From Hedera helix (taxonomy: Eukaryota; Streptophyta; Magnoliopsida; Apiales; Araliaceae), in contig OX359286.1 in NCBI GenBank assembly GCA_947179155.2, forward strand, positions 38,246,908 to 38,310,907: a DNA stretch of 64,000 nt. Direction: 5' to 3'. The translations under genes were made by a program, and so were the position numbers. Positions 1-12,247 of the stretch are shown one piece after another. Position 1 is the stretch's first letter. Each line of letters begins with the position of its first letter. The notes beneath the pieces are model-generated. The model was not told the origin of the DNA and did not search any database. It saw only the letters and a program-made list of their open reading frames with translations.

Positions 1-1
1 G

Positions 2-991
2 GAGAAATACACTACAGATGAGCTACAAGAGATACAAACGCATTTAGATCAAAGTTTAAGCAATATTAGGGCAAGAAAGGTATGAACACACCAGTATATA
101 TATATATATATATATATTCGTAGGCATATTTCAAATATAAAGAAATATTAACCACTCAATTCTGTGTGTTCATTTTTCAGCACCAGTTGTTTAAGCAGAA
201 GATTGAGCAGCTGAAGGAAGAGGTACATATTTGTATGTGTTTGTATATACATGTGTAAAAGCTGAAATGGTGACATTTTCCCTCTATTAAAATTTTTATT
301 TGTTCTACAAAAACGAGTTCTCTACAATAATAATAGTTTAAAATAAAGACGTTCTCATTTAACCATCAAATTTTGCATTTTCTTGCCACTACTTTTAAAC
401 TAATACTCCATACTAACTAATTATTTTCAGGCCTAAATTTAAAAATAAAATAAAAATCAACTTTAATATTTGCAGATTTTGTAAATGATATTCTTCTTGG
501 GAATCAGACTGAATATATAAAAAGTGTACAGATTATATACACAGCATGAACACTAACTAATATTTATTGCTTTGATCATGACAAATTCAGGAGAGAAGCT
601 TAGCCAAAGAAAATGCAGAATTACAGAAGAAGGTTGGTTTGTGACTTCAGTAGAGTTACATATTCCGTTTATATATGACAATCACAGTGCTTAATGAATA
701 ATAATCTTATTATATACTTCTTCCTGCGTCCAACTTAATATATACTAATACAACGTAGATTATTTTTGTCGTCACGTTCTAAAATTCGTACCCAAAATCA
801 TGATATATTATTACTTATAATATTCATTCAACCCCTGGTTCCACATGTGTATATACTAACCCAAGATTTTAATTAATTGATTTCAGTGTAATGGGTTAGA
901 AAAAACCCCCCTGGAAATTACATGGCAAGAAGTGCCGAATAGAGAAATCCCGGACGTGGTGACACAATTGTTCATAGGGCCGCCTAGCTAA
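2..991 (+). CDS. SOC1-clade MADS-box transcription factor (AGL19/AGL14-like), last four exons
   Basis: Partial gene; the MADS domain and first exons lie upstream of the window. Visible exons are 2-79, 181-222, 591-632 and 887-991. Each is bounded by AG/GT and all are in one frame (26, 14, 14 and 34 residues plus TAA). The first encodes the end of the K-box coiled coil (EKYTTDELQEIQ...). The last ends in the SOC1 motif, here VVTQLFIGPPS, which marks the TM3/SOC1 clade of type II MADS proteins. These bind CArG boxes as dimers in the nucleus and promote the floral transition. Its position beside SGR and FZR, with the order seen at Arabidopsis AGL19-NYE1-FZR2, favours an AGL19/AGL14-type identity, but the diagnostic N-terminal half is not visible. 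Confidence 0.85.
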
Positions 992-2001
992 AATTAAGAT
1001 GAAATGTGATCATCTAATTGTGATCATTTTTGTGTTTATGTACTTCCAAATGAGAATTGTCAAGCTAAATAATTCTGGTGTGATACGTACATGCACCATT
1101 AATAAAGTCCGTACTGTTAGATAATATTTGATGCATGAGATGTGCACGTAACTTTTATATTCCATTATTAATCATCAAAATTCAGCAATATCTCAAGGAC
1201 ATGGCGGGCTAGTGGCAACCTATGACTAATCCTATTATTGGGGAAAAAAAGAGATGACGCCGTGAAGGAGAAGGAGAAGGATAGAGAGGAGAGAATTTTA
1301 ATTCAAGAGATGTTGCCCTCACTAAGTGCACATGTTGTTGTAGACTGGGATATATAATCATTCAAACTTCAAATCTTAAACTTTTTATTGATATCAAATT
1401 TGTTATTTTAGCAATTTCGTTAATACCAATTTTGTTATTAATTCCACTATTTAATTAATCATAATCATGTTATTTTGACTGTTATCGATCCACAACCACA
1501 ATCATATTTTTTTCTTATACTTTTTTAGTTTATCAAAAAAAAGATTAGCAGAGCAATAATTACGTTATCAGAGCAATAAGTGTTATTAAACAAATTTAAG
1601 TATCATTAAAACAAGTGTAAAAATATCGTTAAATATATATTTATTCTGTTAATATAATTATTATTCTAACATTATCATCTCTCATAAAAAAAAATCATCT
1701 TTCTTTATATTGTTTTTACTTGGCGAGTACTTTTGTTACAAAAGAAAAATTACATCGTCTAAGTGAGACTTTGAAAGCCTAATTACTTAAAAGACGAACT
1801 TCCCAATTAATTTGCAGTTACAATTATGTTACTGATTTCCCAATTAATTGCAGTTGCAATTATTTTTCCGTGTGGACCATGTGCACCCGAGAATATTTGT
1901 CCTAATGAGCTCTACATCCATCGATAAGTATATAAGTACATAATATTTAAATAATATATTTATTTTAATTAATTATTAAAAAATAAATTTTAATATTGAA
2001 A

Positions 2002-2010
<9 letters not shown>

Positions 2011-2055
<45 letters not shown>
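2011..2055. repeat. (TA)n microsatellite
   Basis: About 22 uninterrupted TA dinucleotides in the AT-rich spacer between the MADS gene and SGR. A shorter TA run lies at about 96-117 inside a MADS intron. No function is inferred. Confidence 0.95.
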
Positions 2056-2059
<4 letters not shown>

Positions 2060-2288
2060 TAATTTTTAGTTAGAGAGTATTGTGAAAAATATAAAATACA
2101 AAATATTTATTTATAAAATACAAAATAAGAATAAACTGATACTATTAAGTGTATTTAACTCAAATTAGAGTCGGCCAACGACCAGCATTTATTAGGTACA
2201 AGTTATTGAACACGTGGTAAGTTGGTAACTTCATCACTTGAGTCGAAGACCAATGACCACCAATCACATTAGACAAACATACACAACA

Positions 2289-2417
2289 TATGAAGTCTAT
2301 TGTCACAATTTTTGATGATTAATACACAACATTATACAAGTTGGTTGATTTAGAAGGTAAAGGGTGGGAAATGAAAATACTTATTAATCATCAAAAATTG
2401 TGACAATAGACTTCATA
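2289..2417. repeat. Foldback: perfect 36-bp inverted repeat with 57-nt loop
   Basis: Arms 2289-2324 and 2382-2417 are exact reverse complements (core TGAAGTCTATTGTCACAATT). They are separated by 57 bases. No TIR consensus or coding sequence accompanies them, and the pair lies about 0.9 kb upstream of SGR. It could be a recent MITE-like foldback or a small hairpin transcript locus; the sequence alone cannot decide. Confidence 0.85.
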
Positions 2418-2627
2418 CAACTATACTAATAGATCTGTGTTTTTTTTTCTAAACTTAACCCCATTTAATTATACTATTAAAGGTAAAATAATTTTTATAC
2501 ATATATTATATTTAATTTATGTACTTCTGCACATCTTTTTGTGAACAAAAAATTTGTACTACACTTAAAGCTATGCTTCTGAGGGCCAAATGAGTATTTT
2601 TTTTATAAAAATATCTTTAATTTTGAG

Positions 2628-2762
2628 ACGAATTACAAATGTATTTATAATTTTAAAATGAAAAAAATGGTGCCGTCTACGTGGTGGATTGATAAGAGTG
2701 TGTCGCGTGACGGATCACAAATATATTTATAATTTTAAGACGGGAGAAATGGTACGTTTACG
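2628..2762. repeat. Imperfect direct duplication in SGR upstream region
   Basis: Two roughly 70-bp stretches follow each other. Each has a segment reading ACAAATrTATTTATAATTTT, then an A-rich segment, then ATGGTnCGTnTACGT. The second copy begins near 2717. They share most bases but differ by small indels. The ACGT cores in both copies make this a possible cis-element duplication, though no binding is shown. Confidence 0.5.
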
Positions 2763-3337
2763 TTGTAAGTAATTATTTAGTAGTCCTGAAGCACCTCTCA
2801 CGTGGTGTCCGCACCACTCATGTGTTGTTACTTCAGTACTTAAAGTGATATTTTAAATACTAAATTGAAAATACATAAATAATGTAAGGTACCACGTGAT
2901 AGATATTCCGAAAATATTTAATAATTTTTCCTACGTGGTTGATGGGTAACAGTGAATCGTGTCTAATAACAAGTTTAGAGCTGCAAGCAACCTTCCTCCC
3001 CTTGATGGACGGAGTACACGATTATGTCGGCACGTAACCAACTCTTCTCAAGTCAAGTGCAGTCGATTTTGACAGCCCAAATCTTCAAAGTTCTCAAACA
3101 CCCGAGGCAACTAAGCAAAGCAAAAGTAAAAGCTAAAGCAAAGAGTTGCATGTTACCTTGTCTTTCTCTCCCTCTCTTTTTCTTTACCTAATTGAATTGG
3201 GTATTGGGTGGTTTTATACCAGTGGGTATTTCTAGTATCTCTGTCCTGAAATCTTGGAGATTCAATTTAGCTAGCCTTGTAGAAAATTAACAAAGGCAAG
3301 TAGCTCTCTTCTGGGTTCAGTTCAGAGTTGGAAATAA

Positions 3338-4692
3338 ATGGGTACTTTGGCTGCTTCTCTTGTTCTTCCACCAAAGCTAAAGCCTAATTCTGAACACCGA
3401 ACTTCTCTTAACATATACAGAAGATCAAGAAAACTCAAAAAGAATCATTCTTTACTCCCTGTAATTTTCTATTCATTCTTTTTCTCTCTTTTGTTTATTG
3501 TTTGACCAGATGATGTTAATCTTTATTTATTTATTTTATTGTTGATTGATTATAATATAGCATATATGGGTTTTGGTTGGAGCAGGTTGCCAGATTATTT
3601 GGGCCAGCTATATTTGAAGCTTCAAAACTGAAGGTTCTTTTCTTGGGAGTTGATGATAAGAAGCATCCAGGGAATCTTCCAAGAACTTATACACTTACCC
3701 ACAGTGATATTACCTCCAAACTCACTCTAGCCGTCTCTCAGAGTATTAACAATTCTCAGGTAATTTTAATCAATCATCTAATACCAAACACATAAAAATC
3801 TTACCTTTGGGTTAATTTATTGTTAATCAATTAGACCAGTAGATATGAAACAGAGGAAAAACAAGGAAACATGTTTTTTTTAACAGAATATAAATTGTGC
3901 TGATATGATTCCCTTCTAGGTGATCCTGACGTACCTAACTCAGATCCAAGTACAGGACTTTTAATTTTTTTGTAACTGTTTATTATTGATTTTGAAGCAG
4001 TCTGGTTCCGATCTTAGCTTCATGTGTGTAAATTTTCTCGAAAGGAATAAAAATTGTTTTTTTTTTATTTAACTACTTGCAGATACAAGGGTGGTATAAT
4101 AAACTACAGAGAGATGAAGTGGTAGCAGAATGGAAGAAAATTCAGGCAAAGATGTCTCTTCATGTTCATTGTCACATAAGTGGTGGTCATTTCTTATTAG
4201 ATATGTTTGCCAGGCTCAGATTCTTCATCTTCTCCAAAGAACTCCCTGTGGTAATTCCATTTCTATACATATTAATTACTGTCATAGTAATTATTCTTTA
4301 TCTTTTTCTACTATTTTTAAAAAGTATCAATATTTATTATTAAAAAAAATGAACAGGTTTTGAAGGCTTTTGTTCATGGAGACGGGAATTTGTTTAGCAT
4401 TTACCCAGAATTAGAGGAGGCTTTGGTTTGGGTTTACTTTCACTCAAACCTTCCAGAATTCAATAGGGTGCAGTGCTGGGGTCCACTTAGGGAGGCAGCA
4501 GCACCCTCTAGTGGGGCCAAGGAAGAGTTTGAGAAGAAAGAAACAAGTCCATCAAGTAACTGGAAGATACCGCAGCCATGTGAAGAGGAGTGCTCATGTT
4601 GCTTCCCACCAATGAGCTCAATCCCTTGGCCACCACATCTTCCAAACGTTGTTACTGATGATACCCACCAGAGCTTGCCACAACAGCAATAA
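3338..4692 (+). CDS. SGR: STAY-GREEN, chloroplast magnesium dechelatase
   Basis: Four exons (3338-3460, 3586-3759, 4083-4250, 4357-4692) join in frame to 266 residues, the usual SGR length. The product removes Mg2+ from chlorophyll a to give pheophytin a, the committed step of chlorophyll breakdown in senescing chloroplasts. Residues 1-41 form a basic, Ser-rich transit peptide starting MGTLAASLV. The SGR core follows (RLFGPAIFEASKLKVLFLG, RTYTLTHSDIT, HVHCHISGGHFLLD, KAFVHGDGNLF). The C-terminus has the cysteine-rich motif at about residues 230-248 (CEEECSCCFPP...P), which distinguishes SGR from SGR-LIKE proteins. No frame damage is seen. A CACGTG palindrome also lies in the 3' flank near 4715. 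The next gene, FZR, is convergent. Confidence 0.97.
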
Positions 4693-5701
4693 ATCTAGCT
4701 CAAATTAAGATGATCACGTGATATATATATAGATTTGTAGTAACTAAAGATATTGCATTTAGCAAAAAAAAGAAGAAGATATTTATTGTAAATTGTAAAT
4801 GTAAATACAATAAGTATTTATTTTTTCTTTAGGATAGAAGACGCCATATCAAAAATATATGTAGTAGGGGTTACAAGATTTTGATCCCAATTTCTTTATC
4901 TTATTGTTATGCATGTATACATTCAGGAGTTAAAATTTCAGTCATGCTATCCATGACCATAATATGCTCTCTTTCTTAAAATTATATTTGACAAGTTAAT
5001 TCTTGGAATTAAAAGCCAACATTAAACGGTTGAAATTAATGTTAATCAGTAAAGGTTGGCCAGTGAATATGTACAACTAACCTTAGTTGAGCCTACCATA
5101 CAAGAACTTTTTGTACCAGTTTTGTCACACCATGGCCTTGAAGTTTTGACAGTAGCAGCAGCCTGTCTCAACCATAACATGGCTTGTGGGTTATCAGTTG
5201 TAGCCTAAGAATATTAAAAAGAACAAAGACGTATAAAAAGAAAACACTTTCCACACGCTTAAAATTCATTAGCAGACAAGTTTTAAAGATATGCCCATGC
5301 GCCAGCTAACTACTTGTAATGTTACGACAAATTTCTGTTTCACAAAGTACTACTAGAACAATCGTGTGATGCAACCTTATTTACATATACATCTCCAGTA
5401 ATAAACTTAACTTGTACTTACAGAATACTGGGAAGAAGTTATTGAGAATTAAATAACAGCTCCCACTGTACAATTTTATCTATCATGTCAAAAAGGCAGA
5501 TGACTCGAATCATCAATTTGCCAGGAAGAAGAGACAATCTGTCCCTTCCACTTTTTATGTCAGCTTTTAAACCTCTGCAAATCGTTTGGTTCAAGCAAAC
5601 CAAACCTCTTCTGCATTTCCATTTTAACTCATGGCAATGATTTTTCTCTGTCATTCAACCGAAAAGTAACTTTATAGTGATCGTAACTTCACATCAAAGA
5701 G
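4693..5701. other. SGR-FZR convergent spacer
   Basis: This is the spacer between two convergent 3' ends. It is mostly AT-rich and should contain both 3' UTRs. The only coding-like piece is a 53-codon open stretch on the minus strand (5046-5204), discussed under findings. No repeat element with clear ends was recognised. Confidence 0.6.
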
Positions 5702-8700
5702 TCACCGGATCTGAGTTCTTCCGAGGAATGATGCTCCGATTTCACTTTCAGTGTTCTGCATGAAAAGGTTCCATTAGTATATAAGCTGCTTATTGTCTTT
5801 CCAATGCAGAGATTAGGAGGTGCACTTTGAGACACAAAGCAAGTAAAAACTAAAATCTGCAAGGGGTTCACATAGCACTACGACACAATCCCACATTCAA
5901 CAGGTAAGAGAAGTTTAGGTATTTCCAAATTACAGTAAATACAATTTAATACTTTCAACAGGAGGTGGCATGTACCAACACACAGTAAGTTCGCAAGGAG
6001 ATAAAACTTGTTTCTATGAATCAGAAACCCACTAAAGTAACGGTAGAAGCAAAGTGATAATTTATTAATGACAAATGCTGCGACATGTGAAAATTATTTG
6101 TTAATGTCATGCAAGTTACCTGAGATTTTGGAGATGGGAACACATTCCAGAACCTCAGTGTTTCATCTCCTGCTCCTGTGACGATAGTCTGCAACAATAG
6201 TTGTCATAATTAAGGATTTGCCTGTATGATATGGACATATAAAGAAATACAGCTTATTCATTAAATGACCAAGGTTTATTAAGTTACCTGCCCATCTGGA
6301 GAGATGGCGAGATAAAGAACTCTATACGAATGGCCAGTAAGGGTCGCCAACTGCATCAGCAAAAAAGTTAAAAAAACATAAATTTAGGAAGCAAAGACTT
6401 TTTCTCAAAGGCTCAGGGTATAGTACCTTTGACATCGTAGGATATCTCCAAACTATTATCTGGTTTTGGGAATATCCATGGGTGCTGACAAGTTCATTGA
6501 CATTTTTAGACCAAACAAGATTGCACACCTGTCACAGGTAAACGAGAATTAATACATCTTAGTAATAGTTATCACACATGCATCTAATTTTATATCATTT
6601 CATGAAAAGTTATCAATGGTATTCCATGCTTCTCATCATCACCAAGAATTGCAAAACACCTACAAAACCTAGAAGGGAGGAGTAAGTGAATTCAATTTAC
6701 TTTATCGCCAAGAATAATTTCACTGAACACTTTATAAGCTAATTAACTATAGCGAAAATAGAATTGAGCTTATGCAATCATACTCCGATGAAAACATTGT
6801 GACCTTTGACCTCCTTTACTTTTGATGGTTATCAGCCCTACTTACTATGTCAATATGAGGCATTAACTCCAAAGACTATGATTACAGTCACTCAACAATC
6901 ATGCAAACAGTAGGGAATGATGCTCAGCTAAAGAAGAACTACTTATTTTTGAAGTGTTGATAACAAAAATAGAAACTCCAGTTACTGTATCGAAGTCTGC
7001 TAAGAAATTTGTGTTGTGTATTTTTTCATCTGCACCTTTGCCACACAAACAATGTATATTAACTCTAAGTTAAGTAAAAACAGCACAAATAACATCTCTT
7101 CAAATTATTCGAAGTGACATTCATGTTGTAAGGGGTTAAAAAGTCATGTGCCAGATTACTCATATTACATCATAAAATGGAAGTGTTTCCCAAAAGGGAC
7201 AGTAATATGACATACAACTAAAAAATATCTCCTGCAACAAGCATGAATCAAATCCTCACAACCAGGCCATATATGTTACTGAAAATGCATAATGATAGGC
7301 AAGATTACCTGACTCCCAGTATCCATGCAGCTCAGGTGTGAATTAGTGGTTGTGTTCCAGAAACGGATGCATCGGTCAGCAGTACCACCACCTGAAGCCA
7401 GAAGTCCATGAAGATGGGGCGACCATGCAATTGCTTTCACAGCTGCTGTATGCTCGCAGTATTTCAGGACAGGTTGAGTTGAATGTTGATTCCAAACAAA
7501 AAGCTGAATAGAGTCAAGAAAATATCAATTATCATTTCCACTGGATGCTAATTCATGGACAGAGTAATGAGAATTAATTAAGCAAGAGTCACAGCCAAGT
7601 AAATGATTTTTATTATTAATTTATTTTTTAGATAATAATTTATTTTTACATACTCGATTATCATTTCCACCAGATGCTAATTCACGATTATCATATGACC
7701 ACTTCAGTCCACAAACCTATATCAGAACCAGTGGAATATCAGCCCGAGAAAACATTAAAGATATAAACACGGAAATGGTAAAATATGGTATGAATAAGAA
7801 AATTCAATTGATGCTCAACCAAGCTTAATCAAAGTTGGAACCTGACCTCTGACTTGTGTCCACTTAGCTTACTAACATAATCCTCCTGAGCACGTATATC
7901 CCGTTGAAGAATACTTTTGTCCCGGCTTCCAGAAGATAACAGAGATGTACTCCAGGCTAAGGCCCCAACACGCAGCCGATGTCCCTCCATAGTTCTTACC
8001 CTTTTACAGCGAGAGGCATCCCAAATCTGCAAAGTACAAGGTAGAATTATTAGGTAATAACCCTGACCAGTGACTACCAATAGCTACCATGCAAAGATAA
8101 AGCTTAATGAGAAGTTAAAACAACATCTTTCTTCGATTTTCATGGTGGCTGTTTAAAGTTTCAATATATTTGGCAAGTTGAAGGTCAAGCAACTATTATT
8201 GAACACAAGTCAATTAATCAACCCAAACTAGTTGGGGAAGTAACTTTACTGAAAAATAATTTAATACGACTGCAGAGTTATGGTATTAACTTTCATGGAA
8301 ATCCCAGATGTAAATCGAGGGAATACAATGCATCACAAACATTGATGGAAGTAGATGCTTTGGTTAAAGAGTTCTTCAATAGTCCCTTATATATCTCAGC
8401 CAAAGTGATTTAAATATGTTTCACAGCTTCCAGATTTTTCTAGAAGTGAGTTTAAATAAGAGGTAAATCATAGTTGATTTTATTTTTTTCCCTGAAGAGA
8501 AAATAAATTTGAGCAGATCTAATCCCAGACAACAAGTTGGAAATAGAGAAAAGTGGAGAAGCCCACAGTTAGGAACTCATTCATCCCTCAGCATGTAAGG
8601 ATGAGCATCCAAACTCCCACACTTCGGTTCCTAACTAGTAAAAGTCAATATGGCATTAAAGGTTAATTTTTACAACAGAAAAGACTATATTACTCTTCTA

Positions 8701-10383
8701 TAGGTTTCTGCATAGAGCAAACTCTACATATAGTTTACACATCATTGATTCAAGTACATGCTGTCACTCAGTGAAGTAAATGAACAAACTAACAAGTGAG
8801 TCCTGATCAGATAGGGTTCCAAACACCAAGGATTAATATTCTAATGCTCTTAAGGTGCTCTGATTGATTTCTTCCTATCAATTAGTAGAAAGCTGAATAT
8901 GTTGCTTGTCAATAATGACTATAAAACAGAAAATTTCATCATTAATATTTTCAGAACTGTCATGTAATTGTAGTGCTCATTCTCTTATACCTTCAACGAG
9001 ACGATTTCAGATGTTTCAACAGAGAAGGCATTGGCTAGTCAATTGATTTCTGGCTTCGCTTAGGCTACTATAAAGAAATAATAACATAAAAATCACTACT
9101 TATGACACCATAAAGATAATGAAAGAGAACACACACAAATTTTTGAACACACAGTGCCAGCATAGTAATTAGTTGACTTGAGCTAAGTATGAGCTATTAG
9201 TAAGAGTATTCTAGCTGGCTAACCTAGTTTGCTGAAATTACTATCTCATATTGCAATTCACAAACTGCCAAAGATTCAAATCATTTTATTAATTCATGAT
9301 ATAATACCCGCTTTTTTTCTTTTTCTTTTTTTGTATAAACACTATAGAATTTTAAAACACTATTAGTATCACCTGGAGTTTGCCATTGCTAGTTCCCACA
9401 GCAAGATGCGTACCACGCTGCGCCCACCCAACTGAACAAACACTGTCATCAACTCCCAAGTCACACAACTTTGTCACCTGTATGTATCATACCAGTAGAA
9501 TATCGGTCATACAAGAACACTAAACAAGAAAAGGGTAACCTCCAAAAGCACAGAAAATACACATTTTTTATGCATGAATCTCAAAAAAAAAAAAAAAAGC
9601 AGATCAAAAGTAAAAAATTCACCTTGCTACTGCAAGCATTCCATAAGTAAACACAATTACCCAACCCCACAGCCAAAACATTGTGTGAAGACCAATCAAC
9701 AAGATTCAGATAAAAATCATCCTGCAATGCAGGTGCATCCAAAACCTATAAACCAAATTCAGAAAAAACACCCATAAGTACCCAAGAAAACAATACCTAC
9801 TATAACATAGCCATCATCACCAAATAGAAAGAAACTGAAACCCAACCTTATAAGGCGATCTTGGAACCTTCCTTGGAGATTTGACCGGGCTATGACTAAC
9901 CCCGGGCAGCTGATCATCATCCGACCCGAAAGGCAATAAAGAATGCAAAGACTGGCGGGTTTCGGACTTAAACCTGAAAATATTCCGGGTCGGCGGACTA
10001 TTAGGTAAATTCCTGGGAGTCGACTTGTCCGGGGTGACCGGAGGAGAGAAGCCCGAGTCGGGCCCGAACAATGCGGTGCGCAAAAGGGTCGCGTAGGCGG
10101 CGGAAGAGGATGAGAGAGAGTCGTCGGAATTAGGGGGAGCAGAGATATTGAAGAGAGAGAAATTGGAAGAGGATCGGCTAGGAATAAAGCGATCGCTGTA
10201 AATCGTGCGGGAAGGAGAGGGTTGGTAACCTAGAGAGAGAATATTTGTTGATGGGGTTGTCGGTTGGAGAGAAAGGGAGGGTTTTGAAGACATTGTTGGA
10301 GGAAGATTCATCAGAGAAGAAGAAGATAGGGATTTGAGGGGGGTTTCGTTTGTTGTTGTTGGAGCCGTAGGATTATTGTCCAT
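5702..10383 (-). CDS. FZR: CCS52A / FIZZY-RELATED (Cdh1-type) APC/C activator, WD40 protein
   Basis: Ten exons, from the start: 9847-10383, 9623-9745, 9373-9477, 7847-8026, 7654-7716, 7309-7503, 6427-6528, 6288-6350, 6120-6188 and 5702-5755. All junctions after exon 1 are phase 0 and the product is 496 residues. It is a substrate-recognition activator of the anaphase-promoting complex that drives mitotic exit and endoreduplication in the nucleus. Visible parts are a Ser/Pro-rich N-terminus with a C-box (DRFIPSR, residues 64-70), a Cdh1-specific motif (RTALFGP, about 102-108), several SP/TP sites typical of CDK control, seven WD40 blades (GHSYRVLYLAISPDG and others) and a C-terminal Ile-Arg tail that docks on the APC/C. 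The N-terminus is CCS52A-like rather than CCS52B-like. Intron 3 (8027-9372) is the longest. ATG 10381-10383 is the only sensible start. Confidence 0.96.
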
Positions 10384-11580
10384 GGCTGAAATTGAGGAGA
10401 GAGAAAATGAGAGTATTGTGAGATTTTAGGTAGACATAATGGAGTTTTGAGATTTGACAGAAGGAGGAGGCTGTTAATTTTCCCGGAAAAAAAAATAGAT
10501 GTGTTTTTGCGCGAAAGTACAGAGGAGGTGGGGGCCCGAAGGTGAAAGAGTAATATACAAAAATAGAAAGTTTCTAAAAATAAATAAATTAAGATTGCTG
10601 AAAATATTTTACATTCTTATACTTCTAACATTTATAATTGTTGAAAATGATGATCTTCTTTTAAAAGTAAAATATAATATATATTTTTTTCTTTTTACTC
10701 AAAAAAAAATAAAATTCAATTCTATATGAACGACCTATAGACTTATATTTTTATATTTTTCAATAAAAATAAGATAACTTTGTATTTTTAAAAAATAATT
10801 AAGTAGTTTTATTTTTTTAATAAATTTTGTAATATTATTTATCTATATAAAAAAAATTAATTTAAAAAAATATATATAAATTAGCAGATTATAAATACTA
10901 ATTTATAGACCGTCAAGAGGAAATATCTCTTCTTCTTTTTATTTATTAAAATTTATAAATACTTTGAGCTGATATGGTGTTAAAAAACTAAAGCTAGATA
11001 AAGATGGAAGATGGACCCATGGGCTTTGTAGTTGCTTGCATTCAATTTAACCTTGGACATACTCTAAGAGCAATAGGCCCATAGACAGTTGATGTTTCAT
11101 AAGGCCCATTTCTTGTATCAACTTTCAGCAAGAATGTATCCCCTCTTCTCAATTATCCATCTTCTTGAATCTTCATACTGAGTGCAATACCATTATAATG
11201 ATGCTAACACAATAAGTTTGTCTTGAATTTAAAAATTGCTTAGTTAAATGTAATTGAAGCTTGTTCGTCTCTGTTTATCGCATTGCTTTTCTTTGTAAAT
11301 TATTAGTTTTATAGCTACCAAGTCTAAAACACCTATAACACAGTGGTACGAAAAAGTGTTAGTATGCACAGAAGAGGTTCAATTCTCGCTGTCAATACAA
11401 AACTAGAATAACGAAAAATTTAAAGAAAAAATGAAAAGGTTCTTGACGACTGGTGCGAATCAATAAAAAAAGGTTCTTCGTTCGACATGCTTGTGTTAAG
11501 CATATGGCTCCATGTTTCATTGCTTTGGTACGAAGACTGACTCGACTGTAAACTTTAGGTTGAAGCGAGAGGAATGGATC
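10384..11580. other. AT-rich spacer upstream of FZR
   Basis: This contains the FZR 5' UTR/promoter and very AT-rich DNA with poly-A/T runs (10560-10930). No gene, tandem repeat or bounded mobile element could be supported. The last 130 bases before the tRNA may belong to the same organelle-derived insertion. Confidence 0.6.
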
Positions 11581-11651
11581 TGGGACGGAAGGACTCGAAC
11601 CTCCGAATAGCGAGACCAAAACCCGCTGCCTTACCATTTGGCCACGCCCCA
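11581..11651 (-). tRNA. trnQ-UUG: tRNA-Gln(UUG), plastid type, in nuclear DNA
   Basis: The minus strand folds into a complete 71-nt cloverleaf. The acceptor stem TGGGGCG pairs with CGTCCCA, the D arm is GCC/GGC, and the anticodon stem GCGGG/CTCGC carries loop TTTTGGT with anticodon TTG. The T arm is GGAGG-TTCGAGT-CCTTC. The sequence is nearly that of chloroplast trnQ-UUG and unlike nuclear or native mitochondrial tRNA-Gln. It is therefore probably a NUPT fragment. Whether it is transcribed is unknown. The genes on both sides are nuclear, so this is not a plastid contig. Confidence 0.88.
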
Positions 11652-12247
11652 TCTTAGCCTCATGCCATTAGCCAAAGAACGCGTTCAAGAGTTTTTTGAG
11701 TATTCTCAAAGCTAAGAAGATTAATCATTATTTTCTCCCTATAAGCAGAATTCATGGGCTCTGATTAATTATCCAGATTTTCATACAAAAACAATGATGA
11801 AACTTCCATTAGCTTCCTACAAGAAAGAAAGAAAAAGTCTAGATAAGATACCCCAAAGAGATGGTAACTATTTTGCCTTGTTGCATTATGGAGTATTTCT
11901 GAACTTTCCAAAGAACCAGGAATTGCTGGTAACAGTACCAGAATATCAGCTCAAAATGGAAATTACAGAACCATAACAGAACTTTTGATCTCAATCCTAT
12001 ACATGATCTAGAAAGAACAAGAATAACAATAAACAACTAGTACTACATTAATGAGTTCACCAAACTTTCACAAGACAAATTGTCAGAATTATTCATAGGC
12101 AGCTCTGAAAACTGGTTCTAATTCTGCATTCTACAAATTATAGCTATGTGTAATTCCTGATAATCATACAATGAGAAAGAATGATGAATATTTTCCACAC
12201 TGAACAATTTAAGAAGGCCAAGAACATTGATGTAAAAAAATAAAAAA

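Larger units (their letters stand above)
2211..2898 (+). promoter_or_regulatory. Three G-box (CACGTG) sites upstream of SGR
   Basis: Exact CACGTG palindromes occur at 2211-2216, 2799-2804 and 2893-2898, with further ACGTG cores near 2671 and 2932. G-boxes are bound by bZIP (ABI5/ABF) and bHLH (PIF) factors, which are known regulators of SGR genes in senescence. That these particular sites act on the gene starting at 3338 is inference from position. Confidence 0.5.

Noticed and set aside
5689..5871. 60-codon minus-strand ORF as a separate gene
   Set aside because: It overlaps the last FZR exon in another frame. The correct frame gives the NTESEIGASFLGRTQIR terminus.
9574..9777. 67-codon plus-strand ORF
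   Set aside because: It lies opposite FZR exon 2 and its flanking introns, with Lys-rich low complexity from a poly-A run.
11340..11400. Possible second tRNA (GTGGTAC...GGTTCAATTCTCGCTGT)
   Set aside because: It has a T-loop-like end and a D-arm-like start, but no acceptor or anticodon stem can be paired.
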